The position numbers and the translations under genes were made by a program. From contig NZ_CP136946.1 of the NCBI RefSeq assembly GCF_050916355.1, forward strand, positions 1,054,001-1,118,000: 64,000 bases of DNA, written 5' to 3'. The stretch's first letter is position 1. Every line of letters starts with the position of its first letter. Below the pieces are notes generated by a model. It had not been told where the DNA came from, searched no databases, and saw nothing but the letters and a program-made list of their open reading frames with translations. Shown one piece after another: positions 25,775-35,382 of this stretch. This stretch comes from Jeongeupia wiesaeckerbachi. GTDB taxonomy: Bacteria; Pseudomonadota; Gammaproteobacteria; Burkholderiales; Chitinibacteraceae.

Positions 25775-26575
25775 CTACGCCGAAGCGGCGCGGGGTTTGG
25801 GTTTCACGGCCGCCGGCTTGCTGGCCGCCTTGGCCGCCGGTCTGGCGGCGGGCTTGATCGCCTCTTCAGGCTTGTAGGCCGGTAGGCGCACGGCAAAGCC
25901 GTTCGGATAACGCAGGTCGACATACTCGAACGGATGTTTCTCGGCGATCAGCGCCAGCGAGTTCGGGTAGGCGACGGCAAAGCGGTGCACGCGCTCGATC
26001 GCGTCATCGCGACCGACTTCGACGACGACGCCGTTGTCGAGCTGGAAACGCCAGGCCCGACGCGGCGACAGCCACAGATGCGTCGGCGCCTTCTGCAGCG
26101 GCGCCATCGCGTCCTTGAGCATCCGGTAGCCTTCGACCATCAGTTTTTCGGTGCCTTCCGGGCCTTCGAGCACCGGCAGCGCCTCGTTGCTGGCGGCGTC
26201 GAAACGCTCGCCATAGGTATTGAGCAGGGCCACATTGCCCCAGCGCGCGTACGCGTGCTGCTCTTCGATGCTGACCTCGAGCCGGTCCGGCCAGCGCCGG
26301 CGCACATTGACTTCGCGCACCCACGGCAGCTTCTCGAACGCCGCCCGGGTCTTGTCAAGGTCGAGCGTGAAAAACGTGCCCTTCAGCTCGTTCTTGATCA
26401 CGTATTGCAGCTGTTCCTTGGTGACATGCGACAGCTCGCCGTCGATCTTGACCTGACGTACCGGGAACAGCGGCGAGTGGATGGTCAGGAACACCAGCGA
26501 ATAGAACAGCAGCAGCACCGCCATGGCGGTGAGCAGGTTCGCAAACCACATCAACAGTTGCGGCCTATCCCACAT
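25775..26575 (-). CDS. ftsQ: Cell division protein FtsQ
   Basis: 266 residues. A short cytoplasmic N-terminus, one membrane segment (about residues 11-32), the POTRA domain (about 37-107, FPVRQVKIDGELSHVT) and the beta domain follow in the periplasm. The last 30 residues are a Lys/Ala/Pro-rich tail (AAKAASKPAAVKPKPRAAS) not found in most homologues. FtsQ links early division proteins to FtsB-FtsL. It is separated from ddl by repeat copy E. Confidence 0.94.
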   Translation of the reverse strand: MWDRPQLLMWFANLLTAMAVLLLFYSLVFLTIHSPLFPVRQVKIDGELSHVTKEQLQYVIKNELKGTFFTLDLDKTRAAFEKLPWVREVNVRRRWPDRLEVSIEEQHAYARWGNVALLNTYGERFDAASNEALPVLEGPEGTEKLMVEGYRMLKDAMAPLQKAPTHLWLSPRRAWRFQLDNGVVVEVGRDDAIERVHRFAVAYPNSLALIAEKHPFEYVDLRYPNGFAVRLPAYKPEEAIKPAARPAAKAASKPAAVKPKPRAASA

Positions 26576-26603
26576 TCGAACCTCGGCATGGCTGCTGCGC
26601 GAA

Positions 26604-26695
26604 CGCCATACGGCGTCGTGCGCTGCTCGTCATCCTCACGTACTCCTGTACGTTGCGGTGACTGCGCTGCTGGCTCCTTGTCTGGCGCTCGCTCG
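26604..26695. repeat. Dispersed palindromic repeat, copy E (between ftsQ and ddl)
   Basis: The most divergent copy, in the 208-base gap between ddl and ftsQ. The inner stem is CGTAC-tcct-GTACG, flanked (read on the minus strand) by GCGCAGTCACCGCAACG and CGTGAGGATGACGAGCA, which line up with the family core. No gene is seen in the rest of the gap (26576-26783). Confidence 0.65.
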
Positions 26696-26783
26696 CGGCG
26701 CCCTGACGAGGTTCTCTTGTTGCTGGAATCACGTTTCCTCTCGCTCGTTGTTCACAGTTGGCAAACGGTCGGGGCGGCCAGAT

Positions 26784-27704
26784 TCATTCGGCCTCCAGCG
26801 TCGTATCGAGGATCCGCAGCACCAGTTGCTCGTAGCCGATGCCGGCTTCGCGCGCGCACATCGGGAACAGGCTGTGGCTGGTCATGCCCGGCGCGGTATT
26901 CGGCTCGAGCAGGTAGATCTTGCCGCTTTCGTCGGCCAGGAAATCGATCCGCGCCCAGCCGGTCGCCCCGAGCACGCGGTAGGCGGCTTCGGCAAGCACG
27001 CGGGCCTGCGCTTCGGCATCGCCTTCCAGGCCCGGGCAGGTATAGACGGTATCGTCACGGAAATACTTGGCTTCGTAGTCGTAGAACTCGGTTGCCGGTT
27101 CGATCTTCACCGTTGCCAGCGCGCGGCCGTCGAGCACCGCGCAGCTGAATTCGCCGCCGCTGACGGCCTGTTCGACCATCACCAGCGGGTCGTACTTGGC
27201 GGCCTCTGCGTACGCGGCACGGATCTCGTCACCGCTGCGGCATTTCGTGACGCCGACGCTGGATCCGCCGTTCGACGGTTTGACGAAGACCGGCGAACCG
27301 AGCTTCGGGATCACCGCGTCGAAATCGCTTTGCGCGTCGAGCAGCAGGTAGGCCGGCACCGGCAGGCCGACGGCCTGCCACATCAGCTTGGTGCGCCACT
27401 TGTCCATGCCGATCGCCGACGCCATCACGCCGCAACCGGTGTACGGGATGCCGAGGTATTCGAGCGCGCCCTGGATCGTGCCGTCTTCGCCGTCGCCGCC
27501 GTGCAGGATCAGGAAGGCGCGATCGAAGCCTTCTTCGTGCAGGGCCTCGAGCGGTTTTTCGGCCGGGTCGAACGCATGCGCGTCGACGCCCTGGCTGCGC
27601 AGCGCCTCGAGCACACCACGGCCGCTCATCAAGGAGACTTCGCGCTCGCTCGATTCACCGCCCATCACCACGGCGACCTTGCCGTATTGCTTCATGTCAG
27701 CCAT
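26784..27704 (-). CDS. ddl: D-alanine--D-alanine ligase
   Basis: 306 residues, ATP-grasp fold. The ATP loop VKPSNGGSSVGVTK and the metal-binding end EPNTAPGMTSHSLFP are clear. The enzyme joins two D-alanines for the pentapeptide stem of peptidoglycan in the cytoplasm. It follows murC with one base between them. No murB is present between murC and ddl, so murB must be elsewhere. Confidence 0.95.
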   Translation of the reverse strand: MADMKQYGKVAVVMGGESSEREVSLMSGRGVLEALRSQGVDAHAFDPAEKPLEALHEEGFDRAFLILHGGDGEDGTIQGALEYLGIPYTGCGVMASAIGMDKWRTKLMWQAVGLPVPAYLLLDAQSDFDAVIPKLGSPVFVKPSNGGSSVGVTKCRSGDEIRAAYAEAAKYDPLVMVEQAVSGGEFSCAVLDGRALATVKIEPATEFYDYEAKYFRDDTVYTCPGLEGDAEAQARVLAEAAYRVLGATGWARIDFLADESGKIYLLEPNTAPGMTSHSLFPMCAREAGIGYEQLVLRILDTTLEAE

Positions 27705-27705
27705 T

Positions 27706-29112
27706 TCAGTTTTGCACCAGTTTGCCGGGGACGGCGCCGATCGAGCCCGCCCCCATCGTGATCACCACATCGCCCTGCTTTGCGGCCGCGACGATGGCGG
27801 CCTGCATGTCGGCGATGTCTTCAACAAAAATCGGTTCGACCTTGCCGGCAACGCGCACCGCGCGCGCCAGCGAACGGCCGTCGGCCGCGACCACCGGCGC
27901 TTCACCGGCCGCGTAAACCTCGGCGAGCAACAGGCCATCGACGGTGCCCAGCACCTTGACGAAGTCCTCGAAGCAATCGCGCGTGCGGCTGTAGCGGTGC
28001 GGCTGAAAGGCCAGCAACAAGCGGCGGCCCGGGAAGGCGCCACGCGCAGCGGCGATCGTCGCCGCCATTTCGACCGGGTGGTGGCCGTAGTCGTCGACCA
28101 GCGTGAACGTGCCGGCGTCCAAGCCATCCGGCCGTTCCTGGCAGGCAATCTCGCCGTAGCGCTGGAAGCGCCGGCCGACGCCCTGGAACGTCGCCAGCGC
28201 GCGCTGGATCGCCTCCTCCGACGCATCGACCTCAAGGCCGATCGCGATCGCCGCCAGCGCGTTCAGCACGTTGTGCTGACCCGGCATGTTCAGCGTGATC
28301 GGAATCCGCCGGGTTTCGCCGTTTTCCCACACCGCGTCGAAACGCATCTGGCCGTCGACGGCGACGATGTTCTCGGCGCGCAGCATCGCGTCCGGCCCGG
28401 TACCGTAGGTCGTCACCGGGCTAGTGACGCGCGGCAGGATCTCGCGCACATGGGCGTCGTCGATGCACAGCACCGCGCGGCCGTAGAACGGCAGGTGATG
28501 CAGGAAGTCGACGAAGGCCTTCTTCACGTTGTCGAAATCGTGGCCATACGTGTCCATATGGTCCTGGTCGATATTGGTCACGACCGAGATCATCGGGCTC
28601 AGGTAGAGGAAGGACGCGTCGCTTTCGTCGGCCTCGGCAACCAGATAGTCGCCGTGGCCGAGCCGGGCGTTCGAGCCGGCCGCGTGCAGCTTGCCGCCGA
28701 TGACGAAGGTCGGATCCATGCCGGCGGCTTCGAGAATGCTTGCGGTCAGGCTGGTCGTCGTCGTCTTGCCGTGGGTGCCGGCAATGGCGATGCCGCGCTG
28801 CAGCCGCATCAGCTCGGCGAGCATCAGCGCGCGCGGAATCACCGGGATCTTGCGTGCGCGCGCTTCGACCACCTCGGGGTTGTCGTCCTTGACCGCGCTG
28901 GAAATCACCACCACGTCGGCGTCGGCAACGAAGGCCGCGTCGTGGCCCTTGTGCACGGCCGCGCCGGCCGCCTGCAGCCGCTGTGTCGCGGCATTGCTGC
29001 CGAGGTCGCTGCCGCTGACGGCAAAGCCCTGGTTGGCGAGCACCTCGGCGATGCCGCTCATGCCGACACCGCCGATGCCGACGAAGTGAATCCGTTTGAC
29101 CTTGTGTTTCAT
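27706..29112 (-). CDS. murC: UDP-N-acetylmuramate--L-alanine ligase MurC
   Basis: 468 residues, Mur ligase family. The N-terminal Rossmann motif GIGGVGMSG binds UDP-MurNAc, and the ATP loop is GTHGKTTTTS. Central and C-terminal ligase domains are complete. It adds L-alanine as the first residue of the peptidoglycan stem. Its start overlaps the murG stop by four bases. Confidence 0.96.
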   Translation of the reverse strand: MKHKVKRIHFVGIGGVGMSGIAEVLANQGFAVSGSDLGSNAATQRLQAAGAAVHKGHDAAFVADADVVVISSAVKDDNPEVVEARARKIPVIPRALMLAELMRLQRGIAIAGTHGKTTTTSLTASILEAAGMDPTFVIGGKLHAAGSNARLGHGDYLVAEADESDASFLYLSPMISVVTNIDQDHMDTYGHDFDNVKKAFVDFLHHLPFYGRAVLCIDDAHVREILPRVTSPVTTYGTGPDAMLRAENIVAVDGQMRFDAVWENGETRRIPITLNMPGQHNVLNALAAIAIGLEVDASEEAIQRALATFQGVGRRFQRYGEIACQERPDGLDAGTFTLVDDYGHHPVEMAATIAAARGAFPGRRLLLAFQPHRYSRTRDCFEDFVKVLGTVDGLLLAEVYAAGEAPVVAADGRSLARAVRVAGKVEPIFVEDIADMQAAIVAAAKQGDVVITMGAGSIGAVPGKLVQN

Positions 29113-30182
29113 CTTGCCAGTTCCTCGATCACCGCCACGACCCGTTCGGTCGCGTCGGGTTTGGCGAGCTGCCGGGCCTTGTGAGCCATCTCAAGGCAGC
29201 GCGCACGGTTTGTTTCTGTCAGCAGCGCCGCGAAACGCTCGGCGCCGAACTCGGTTTGCGGCAGCAGCACACCGGCCCCGGCGTCGGACAGATAACGCGC
29301 ATTGCCGGTCTGGTGATCGTCGACCGCGTGCGGGAAGGGCACCAGCACGCTGGCGGCACCGACGCAGGCCAGCTCGGACACCGTCAGCGCGCCGGCACGG
29401 CACAGCACCAGATCGGCATCGGCGTAAGCACTGGCCATGTCTTTGACAAAGGCGACGCAGTCGGCGGCAACACCGGCAGCGGCGTAGTTGGCCTTCAGTG
29501 CATCGATGTGCTTTTCGCCTGCCTGATGGATCACCACCGGGCGTTCGGCTTCGGGCAACAGCGCCAGCGCCTTCGGCACCTGTTCGTTGAACACCTGCGC
29601 GCCGAGGCTGCCGCCGACGACCAGCAGCTTGAGCGGCCCGGTCCGACCTTCGAAACGGCTTGTTGGTTCAACGACCGCCGAAATCGCGTCGCGCACCGGA
29701 TTGCCGACGCAGTCGAAACGCGGCGGTGCGCTGCGGAACGCCGACGGGAAGGCGAACAGCACCCGGTTGGCGAGCCTGGCCAGCGTCTTGTTGGTCAGCC
29801 CGGCGACCGAGTTCTGTTCGTGCACGACCAGCGGCAGCCACAAGAGCCGCATCGCCAGTCCGCCCGGAAAACCGGTGAAGCCGCCGAAGCCGATCGCCAC
29901 GTCGGGACGATGGCGGAAAATGGTCCGCAGCGCGCCATACAGTGCCTTCAGCTGCACCCAGGGCTGGCTCAGCTTTTTCAGCAGGCCCTTGCCGCGCACG
30001 CCGGTGATGTTCAGCGTTTCGAGCGGAATATCGTGCTGCGGCACGATGCGCGTTTCCATCGCGCCGGCCGCGCCGAGCCAGACCACGTCCCAGCCGCGTT
30101 CGCGCATCGCGTTGGCGACCGCCAGCGCCGGGAAGATGTGGCCGCCGGTACCGCCGGCCATGACGAGCAGGGTGCGCTTCAT
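29109..30182 (-). CDS. murG: UDP-GlcNAc:lipid I N-acetylglucosaminyltransferase MurG
   Basis: 357 residues from the ATG at 30182 (MKRTLLVMAGGTGGHIFPAL). An earlier in-frame start would include translated repeat sequence and is rejected. GT28 family: the N-terminal GGTGGH glycine-rich loop and the C-terminal donor-binding region are present. It converts lipid I to lipid II at the cytoplasmic face of the inner membrane. It is separated from ftsW by repeat copy D. Confidence 0.95.
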   Translation of the reverse strand: MKRTLLVMAGGTGGHIFPALAVANAMRERGWDVVWLGAAGAMETRIVPQHDIPLETLNITGVRGKGLLKKLSQPWVQLKALYGALRTIFRHRPDVAIGFGGFTGFPGGLAMRLLWLPLVVHEQNSVAGLTNKTLARLANRVLFAFPSAFRSAPPRFDCVGNPVRDAISAVVEPTSRFEGRTGPLKLLVVGGSLGAQVFNEQVPKALALLPEAERPVVIHQAGEKHIDALKANYAAAGVAADCVAFVKDMASAYADADLVLCRAGALTVSELACVGAASVLVPFPHAVDDHQTGNARYLSDAGAGVLLPQTEFGAERFAALLTETNRARCLEMAHKARQLAKPDATERVVAVIEELAR

Positions 30183-30196
30183 GATGAAGCACCTCC

Positions 30197-30315
30197 AATG
30201 CGTCGCGAGGCCGCGAAGCGCAAGGCGCCCAGCGCGCAGCAAGCGGAATGAACGTGCGTGTTCATGAGCATTGCGAGCACTGCGCAACGCAGCGATTCGT
30301 GGCCGCAGCAGCATT
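30197..30315. repeat. Dispersed palindromic repeat, copy D (between murG and ftsW)
   Basis: About 119 bases filling the 142-base gap. The ends pair imperfectly: AATGCG...GGCCGCGAAGCG on the left against the complement of CGATTCGTGGCCG...GCATT on the right. The core reads GCGCAGCAAGCGGAATG...CATGAGCATTGCGAGCA with an inner TGAAC/GTTCA stem. Confidence 0.75.
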
Positions 30316-30324
30316 GCAGGTGTT

Positions 30325-31512
30325 TCATACCTTGCGCCCCCGCATCAGCAGCCTGTTCTCGTAGTCGATGCGCATCACGACGCCGAGCGCCAGCAGGTTG
30401 GCGACGATGCCCGAGCCGCCGAATGACAGCAGCGGCAACGTCAGGCCCTTGGTCGGCAGCAGACCCATGTTCACGCCGATATTGATCACCGACTGCACGC
30501 CGATCCAGATGCCGATGCCCTGGGCGACGAGGGCCTGATACGCACGGTCGAGCTTGGCCGCCTGCACGCCGATCATGAAGCAGCGGAACACCAGGAAGGC
30601 GAACAGGCCGACAACGACGGCTACACCGAGGAAACCGAACTCCTCGGCGATGATCGCCATCAGGAAGTCGGTATGCGCCTCGGGCAAGTAGGACAGCTTC
30701 TCGACGCTGGCGCCGAGGCCCACGCCGTGCCATTCGCCTCGACCGAAGGCAATCAGCGAGTGGCTCAGCTGGTAGCCCTTGCCGTACGGATCCTGCCACG
30801 GGTCGAGGAAGCCGAGCACGCGCGCGCGCCGGTACGGCGAGCTGGCGATCAGGCCGACGAAGCCGATGCCGAGCAGCACGATCAGCCCGGCGAACAAACG
30901 CCAGTTGAAGCCGCCGAGGAACAGCAAGCCCATGGTGATCGCGGTAATCACCGCAAACGCGCCGAAGTCGGGCTCGAGCAGTAAGAGGCCGCCGACGACG
31001 AGCATCACGAACAGCATCGGCAACAGGCCCTTGGTGATGCTGGCCCAGAAGTCGCCGCCCATGAATGCGGCCTTGCGCACCGTGTAGTCGGCGGCATAGA
31101 ACGCCGCGGCAAGCTTCATCAGCTCGGACGGCTGCAGGTTGATCACCACCAGCCCGAGCCAGCGCCGGGAGCCGTTGACCTCGCGGCCGACGCCGGGGAT
31201 CAGTACCAGGATCAGCAGCAGGACGCCGAGGATGAACAACAAGGGCGCGTACTGCTGCAAGGTCTTGGTCGAGATGCTGAAGGCGAAGAACGCCGCCACC
31301 ACGCCGACGACCAGGAAGATCGAATGCCGGATCAGGAAGTAGGTACTGCGAAAACCGGTGTCCTTGTCGACCTCGGCCATCGCGATCGACGACGAGTAAA
31401 CCATCACCAGGCCGATGGTCAGCAGCAAGAGCACGCACCACAGCAGCGCCTGGTCATAGGCGGCCATGCTGGGGCGGATGCGCTTGAGGGCCCGGTAGAA
31501 GATCGCTTTCAT
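30325..31512 (-). CDS. ftsW: Septal peptidoglycan polymerase FtsW
   Basis: 395 residues from the ATG at 31512, four bases after the murD stop. SEDS family with about ten membrane segments. The conserved loop PEAHTDFLMAIIAEEFGFLG and the C-terminal GGSGIVANLLALGVVMRI are present. FtsW polymerises lipid II at the septum together with FtsI. A shorter start (MAAYDQALLW, 15 codons later) is possible. Confidence 0.95.
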   Translation of the reverse strand: MKAIFYRALKRIRPSMAAYDQALLWCVLLLLTIGLVMVYSSSIAMAEVDKDTGFRSTYFLIRHSIFLVVGVVAAFFAFSISTKTLQQYAPLLFILGVLLLILVLIPGVGREVNGSRRWLGLVVINLQPSELMKLAAAFYAADYTVRKAAFMGGDFWASITKGLLPMLFVMLVVGGLLLLEPDFGAFAVITAITMGLLFLGGFNWRLFAGLIVLLGIGFVGLIASSPYRRARVLGFLDPWQDPYGKGYQLSHSLIAFGRGEWHGVGLGASVEKLSYLPEAHTDFLMAIIAEEFGFLGVAVVVGLFAFLVFRCFMIGVQAAKLDRAYQALVAQGIGIWIGVQSVINIGVNMGLLPTKGLTLPLLSFGGSGIVANLLALGVVMRIDYENRLLMRGRKV

Positions 31513-31516
31513 CGCG

Positions 31517-32920
31517 TCAGCCTTCCAGGCCCCGCACCGCAGCGATGAACACTTCGGCACGGTGGTGGTAGTTGCGGAACATGTCGAGGCTGGCGCAAGC
31601 CGGGCTCAACAGCACGATATCGCCGGCCTCGGCGAGGTTGGCGGCCATCTGCACGGCCATTTCCAGCGTCGGCACCTGCAGCACGGGCAGGAAGGCCTCG
31701 TCTTCGTCGTTGGCGTCGAGCAGTTGCGACGTTGCCTCGTTGAGCACCTCGGCGATCTGCGGGCCATCGCGGCCGATCAGTACCACGGCGCGGCAAATAC
31801 GCTCGCACGCCGTCTTGAGCGGCCTGAAATCCTGGCCCTTGCCGTCGCCACCGGCGATCAGCACCACCGGCCGGGTCATGCCCTTCAGCGCCGCTTCGGT
31901 CGCGCCGACATTGGTGCCCTTCGAGTCGTCGTAATAGGCGACGCCGGCCTTCTCGGCGACGAATTCGACCCGGTGCGGCAAGCCCTTGAACGCCTTGAGC
32001 GCGGCGATCGTCAGCGCGCTGGGCAGGCCGATCGCGCGCGTCAGCGCCAGCGCCGCCAGCGCATTGGCGGCATTGTGCAGACCGGCCAGTTGCAGCTCGC
32101 CGGCTTTCATCAATGTGCGTTCGCCCAGCTTGAGCGCCACGTCGTTCTCGTCGGCGACCAGACCGTACTCGCTCGGATTACGCGGCGCGTCGGCGCCGAA
32201 CCAGACGATGTTGCGGCCCGGCTGCGTCATGCCGCGGCACCAGCCGTCTTCGCGGTTCAGCACCATCACGCCGAGGCCGTTGAAGATGCGCGCCTTGGTC
32301 TGCGCGTAATCGCGCATGCCGTCGTAACGGTCGAGGTGATCCTCGGTGACGTTGAGCACCACGGCGGCGTCGGGCGTCAGCGAGCTGGTTGTCTCCAGCT
32401 GGAAGCTCGACAGCTCGAGCACCCAGATATCCGGATTGCCGCTGCGGCTTTCCCAGTCGGCCAGCGCGTCGAGCACCGGCAGGCCGATATTGCCGGCGAT
32501 GACGGTCTTCAGGCCGGCCTGCTCGCACGCCTTGCCGACCATGCTGGTGACCGTGGTCTTGCCGTTGCTGCCGGTGATTGCCAGCACGCGGGCGCCGCTG
32601 CCGCGAATCGCGCGCGCGAGCAGCTCGACGTCACCGGCGATATCGACACCGCGCTCGATCGCGCGGGCGATCTCCGGCGTCGCCAGCGGCACGCCGGGGC
32701 TGACGACGAGCAGCTCGGCGTCGGCGAAGGTGGCATCGGTAAACGCGCCAAAGCGGGTTGCGACGTCGGGCAGCTCGGCGGCGAGCGTCTCGACCCCCGG
32801 CGGCACGTCACGGTTGTCGGCGACGGTGATGCGCGCGTTGTGGCGTGACAGCCAGCGTGCGCTCGACAGCCCGGTGATGCCCAGACCGACGACGATGACG
32901 TGTTTTCCGTTGAAATCCAT
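31517..32920 (-). CDS. murD: UDP-N-acetylmuramoylalanine--D-glutamate ligase MurD
   Basis: 467 residues, Mur ligase family, ATP loop GSNGKTTVTSM, N-terminal VVGLGITGLSSARWL. Adds D-glutamate to UDP-MurNAc-L-Ala. Nine bases separate it from mraY and four from ftsW. Confidence 0.95.
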   Translation of the reverse strand: MDFNGKHVIVVGLGITGLSSARWLSRHNARITVADNRDVPPGVETLAAELPDVATRFGAFTDATFADAELLVVSPGVPLATPEIARAIERGVDIAGDVELLARAIRGSGARVLAITGSNGKTTVTSMVGKACEQAGLKTVIAGNIGLPVLDALADWESRSGNPDIWVLELSSFQLETTSSLTPDAAVVLNVTEDHLDRYDGMRDYAQTKARIFNGLGVMVLNREDGWCRGMTQPGRNIVWFGADAPRNPSEYGLVADENDVALKLGERTLMKAGELQLAGLHNAANALAALALTRAIGLPSALTIAALKAFKGLPHRVEFVAEKAGVAYYDDSKGTNVGATEAALKGMTRPVVLIAGGDGKGQDFRPLKTACERICRAVVLIGRDGPQIAEVLNEATSQLLDANDEDEAFLPVLQVPTLEMAVQMAANLAEAGDIVLLSPACASLDMFRNYHHRAEVFIAAVRGLEG

Positions 32921-32929
32921 GTCGGCTCC

Positions 32930-34015
32930 TCAGCGCAACTTCAGCGTGGCCAGGCCGACGAGGACCAGCAGCATGGTGATAATCCAGAAGCGGACGACGA
33001 CCTGCGTCTCCTTCCAGCCCTTGAGTTCGTAGTGATGATGGAGCGGCGCCATTCGGAACACGCGTTTGCCGGTCATCTTGAAACTGGCGACCTGGATCAT
33101 GACCGACAGTGCCTCGACGACGAAAACGCCACCCATGATCAAGAGGACGATTTCCTGCCGGACGACCACCGCGACGGTGCCGAGGCCGGCACCGAGCGCC
33201 AGCGCGCCGACGTCGCCCATGAAGACTTCGGCCGGATAGGCGTTGAACCACAGGAAACCGAGCCCCGCGCCGGCCATTGCCGCGCAGAACACCACCAGTT
33301 CGCCAGCGCCCGGCACGTGCGGAATGCCCAGATAGGTCGCGAACTTCACGTTGCCGGCGACGTAGGCAAAGATGCAGAACGCGCCGGAGACCAGCACCGT
33401 CGGCATGATCGCCAGCCCGTCGAGGCCGTCGGTCAGGTTGACTGCGTTCGACGTACCGACAATGACGAAATAGGTCAGCACGCAGAAGCCGATCGCCCCG
33501 AACGGGTAAAGGATTTCCTTGTAGAACGGGATGATGAAGCCGGTATGCGCCGGCAACTGGCCGGCGTTGACGAGGAACAAGCCGGCGCCGATCGCGATCG
33601 CCGACTGCCAGAACATTTTCGCCTTGGCGCTCAAGCCCTTCGGATTCTTCAGCGCGACCTTCTTGTAGTCGTCGACGAAGCCGATGATGCCGGTCGCCAT
33701 CGTGACGATCAGCACCAGCCAGATGTACTTGTTGCCCAGATCGCCCCACAAGAGCGTCGTCAGGCCGATCGACAGCAGGATCAGCGTGCCGCCCATCGTC
33801 GGCGTCCCCGCCTTGACCAGATGCGTTTGCGGGCCGTCGCTGCGCACCGCCTGGCCGACCTTCATTTCGGTCAGCTTCTTGATCACCCAGGGGCCGAGCA
33901 CCCACGAGATCGTCAGCGCGGTCATCGTCGCCAGCACCGCGCGCAGCGTGATGTAGTTGAATACGTTGAATGCCCGGATCGATTCACCCAGCCATTGCGT
34001 CAGCCAAAGCAGCAT
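32930..34015 (-). CDS. mraY: Phospho-MurNAc-pentapeptide transferase MraY
   Basis: 361 residues with about ten membrane segments. Catalytic and metal-binding motifs are visible: FVDDYKK, NLTDGLDGLA, FMGDVGALALG and the uridine-binding HHHYE. The enzyme moves phospho-MurNAc-pentapeptide onto undecaprenyl phosphate to make lipid I. Two bases separate it from murF. Confidence 0.96.
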   Translation of the reverse strand: MLLWLTQWLGESIRAFNVFNYITLRAVLATMTALTISWVLGPWVIKKLTEMKVGQAVRSDGPQTHLVKAGTPTMGGTLILLSIGLTTLLWGDLGNKYIWLVLIVTMATGIIGFVDDYKKVALKNPKGLSAKAKMFWQSAIAIGAGLFLVNAGQLPAHTGFIIPFYKEILYPFGAIGFCVLTYFVIVGTSNAVNLTDGLDGLAIMPTVLVSGAFCIFAYVAGNVKFATYLGIPHVPGAGELVVFCAAMAGAGLGFLWFNAYPAEVFMGDVGALALGAGLGTVAVVVRQEIVLLIMGGVFVVEALSVMIQVASFKMTGKRVFRMAPLHHHYELKGWKETQVVVRFWIITMLLVLVGLATLKLR

Positions 34016-34017
34016 GA

Positions 34018-35382
34018 CTAGTTATTTCCTTGTTCGTTGACCAGCGCGTCGACGACGCGCTCCATGCGCATAAAGCGCGATCCCTTGACCAGCACCACGG
34101 CATCCGGCCCGGCTTCGGGTCCGAGTTCCGCCAAGAGTGCTTCCAGCGTGTCGAAATGCCGGCTACCGAATGCCGCCGCGGCTTCGTGCATCTGCGTGCC
34201 GAGCGTGAACAGGCGCTGCACGCCGGCGGCCTTTGCATAAGCGCCGACCTCGGCATGCCGCGCCGGCGCATCCACGCCGACTTCGCCGATATCGCCGAGC
34301 ACCAGCAGCGTGCGTCTGGCCTGCTCCGCGCCGATGCGCACCAGCACATCGACCGCCGCCTTCATCGAATCCGGGTTGGCGTTGTAGCTGTCGTCGATCA
34401 GCAGCGCGCCGGCCGCAGCCTGCTTGCGCTCGAGCCGGCCTTTTACGCCCTGATACGCCGCAAGACCAGCGATGCACGTCACAAGCGGTACACCCAGCGC
34501 CAGCGCCGCGGCACTCGCAGCCAGCGCATTGCGCACGTTGTGCAGTCCCGGCACGTGCAGCACGGCCGGCTCGGCACCCGCCGGCGTCGCCAGTGTGAAG
34601 CGGCTGCCAAGCGCGCCGGCAACGACGTCGACGGCACGCACATCGGCAGCGGCGCCAAGGCCGAAACCGGTTTGCGGCCGGCCGGCGGCGAGCGTGCGCC
34701 ACAGCGGCGCGTACGCGTCGTCGGCGTTGAGGATCGCCGGGCCGTCGGCGGCGAGGCCGGCGAAAATTTCGCCCTTGGCACGGGCCACGCCTTCGACCGA
34801 GCCGAGCGCTTCGAGATGCGCCGCGCCGGCGTTGTTGACGAGCGCGACGTCGGGTCGCGCCATCCGCGTCAGGTAGTCGATCTCGCCGAAATCACTCATG
34901 CCCATCTCGACCACCGCGTAACGGTGCTGCGCCCGCAGGCTCAGCAAGGTCAGCGGCACGCCGATGTGGTTGTTCAGATTGCCGCGCGTCGCCAGCACCG
35001 CATCGGCGCCGGCGTGGGCGGCGAGGATGGACGCGGTCATTTCCTTGACGCTGGTCTTGCCGTTGCTGCCGGTGATCGCGACGAGCTTCGGCGCGATCAC
35101 GCTGCGCCAGTGGCTGGCCAGCTCGCCAAGCGCCTTGAGCGTGTCGGCGACAACGATGCGGTTGCCGCCGCCGTCGGTTTCGACCAACACCGCGGCCGCG
35201 CCCTGTGCCAGCGCCGCATCGGCAAAGTCGTGGCCGTCGAAGCGCTCGCCGCGCAGCGCAACGAACAGGTCGCCGTCGCGGATGTCGCGGCTGTCGGTCG
35301 TGACACGCGCGAACGCCACCGTCGCGTCGCCACGAAGGGCGCCACCGACGGCCAGCGCTGCGTCATGCATCGTCAGCATCAT
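34018..35382 (-). CDS. murF: UDP-MurNAc-tripeptide--D-Ala-D-Ala ligase MurF
   Basis: 454 residues. ATP loop GSNGKTSVKEM, DDSYNANPDSM and the other Mur ligase motifs are present. It adds the D-Ala-D-Ala dipeptide made by Ddl. The ATG at 35382 overlaps the murE stop by four bases; a second ATG four codons later is also possible. Confidence 0.95.
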   Translation of the reverse strand: MMLTMHDAALAVGGALRGDATVAFARVTTDSRDIRDGDLFVALRGERFDGHDFADAALAQGAAAVLVETDGGGNRIVVADTLKALGELASHWRSVIAPKLVAITGSNGKTSVKEMTASILAAHAGADAVLATRGNLNNHIGVPLTLLSLRAQHRYAVVEMGMSDFGEIDYLTRMARPDVALVNNAGAAHLEALGSVEGVARAKGEIFAGLAADGPAILNADDAYAPLWRTLAAGRPQTGFGLGAAADVRAVDVVAGALGSRFTLATPAGAEPAVLHVPGLHNVRNALAASAAALALGVPLVTCIAGLAAYQGVKGRLERKQAAAGALLIDDSYNANPDSMKAAVDVLVRIGAEQARRTLLVLGDIGEVGVDAPARHAEVGAYAKAAGVQRLFTLGTQMHEAAAAFGSRHFDTLEALLAELGPEAGPDAVVLVKGSRFMRMERVVDALVNEQGNN

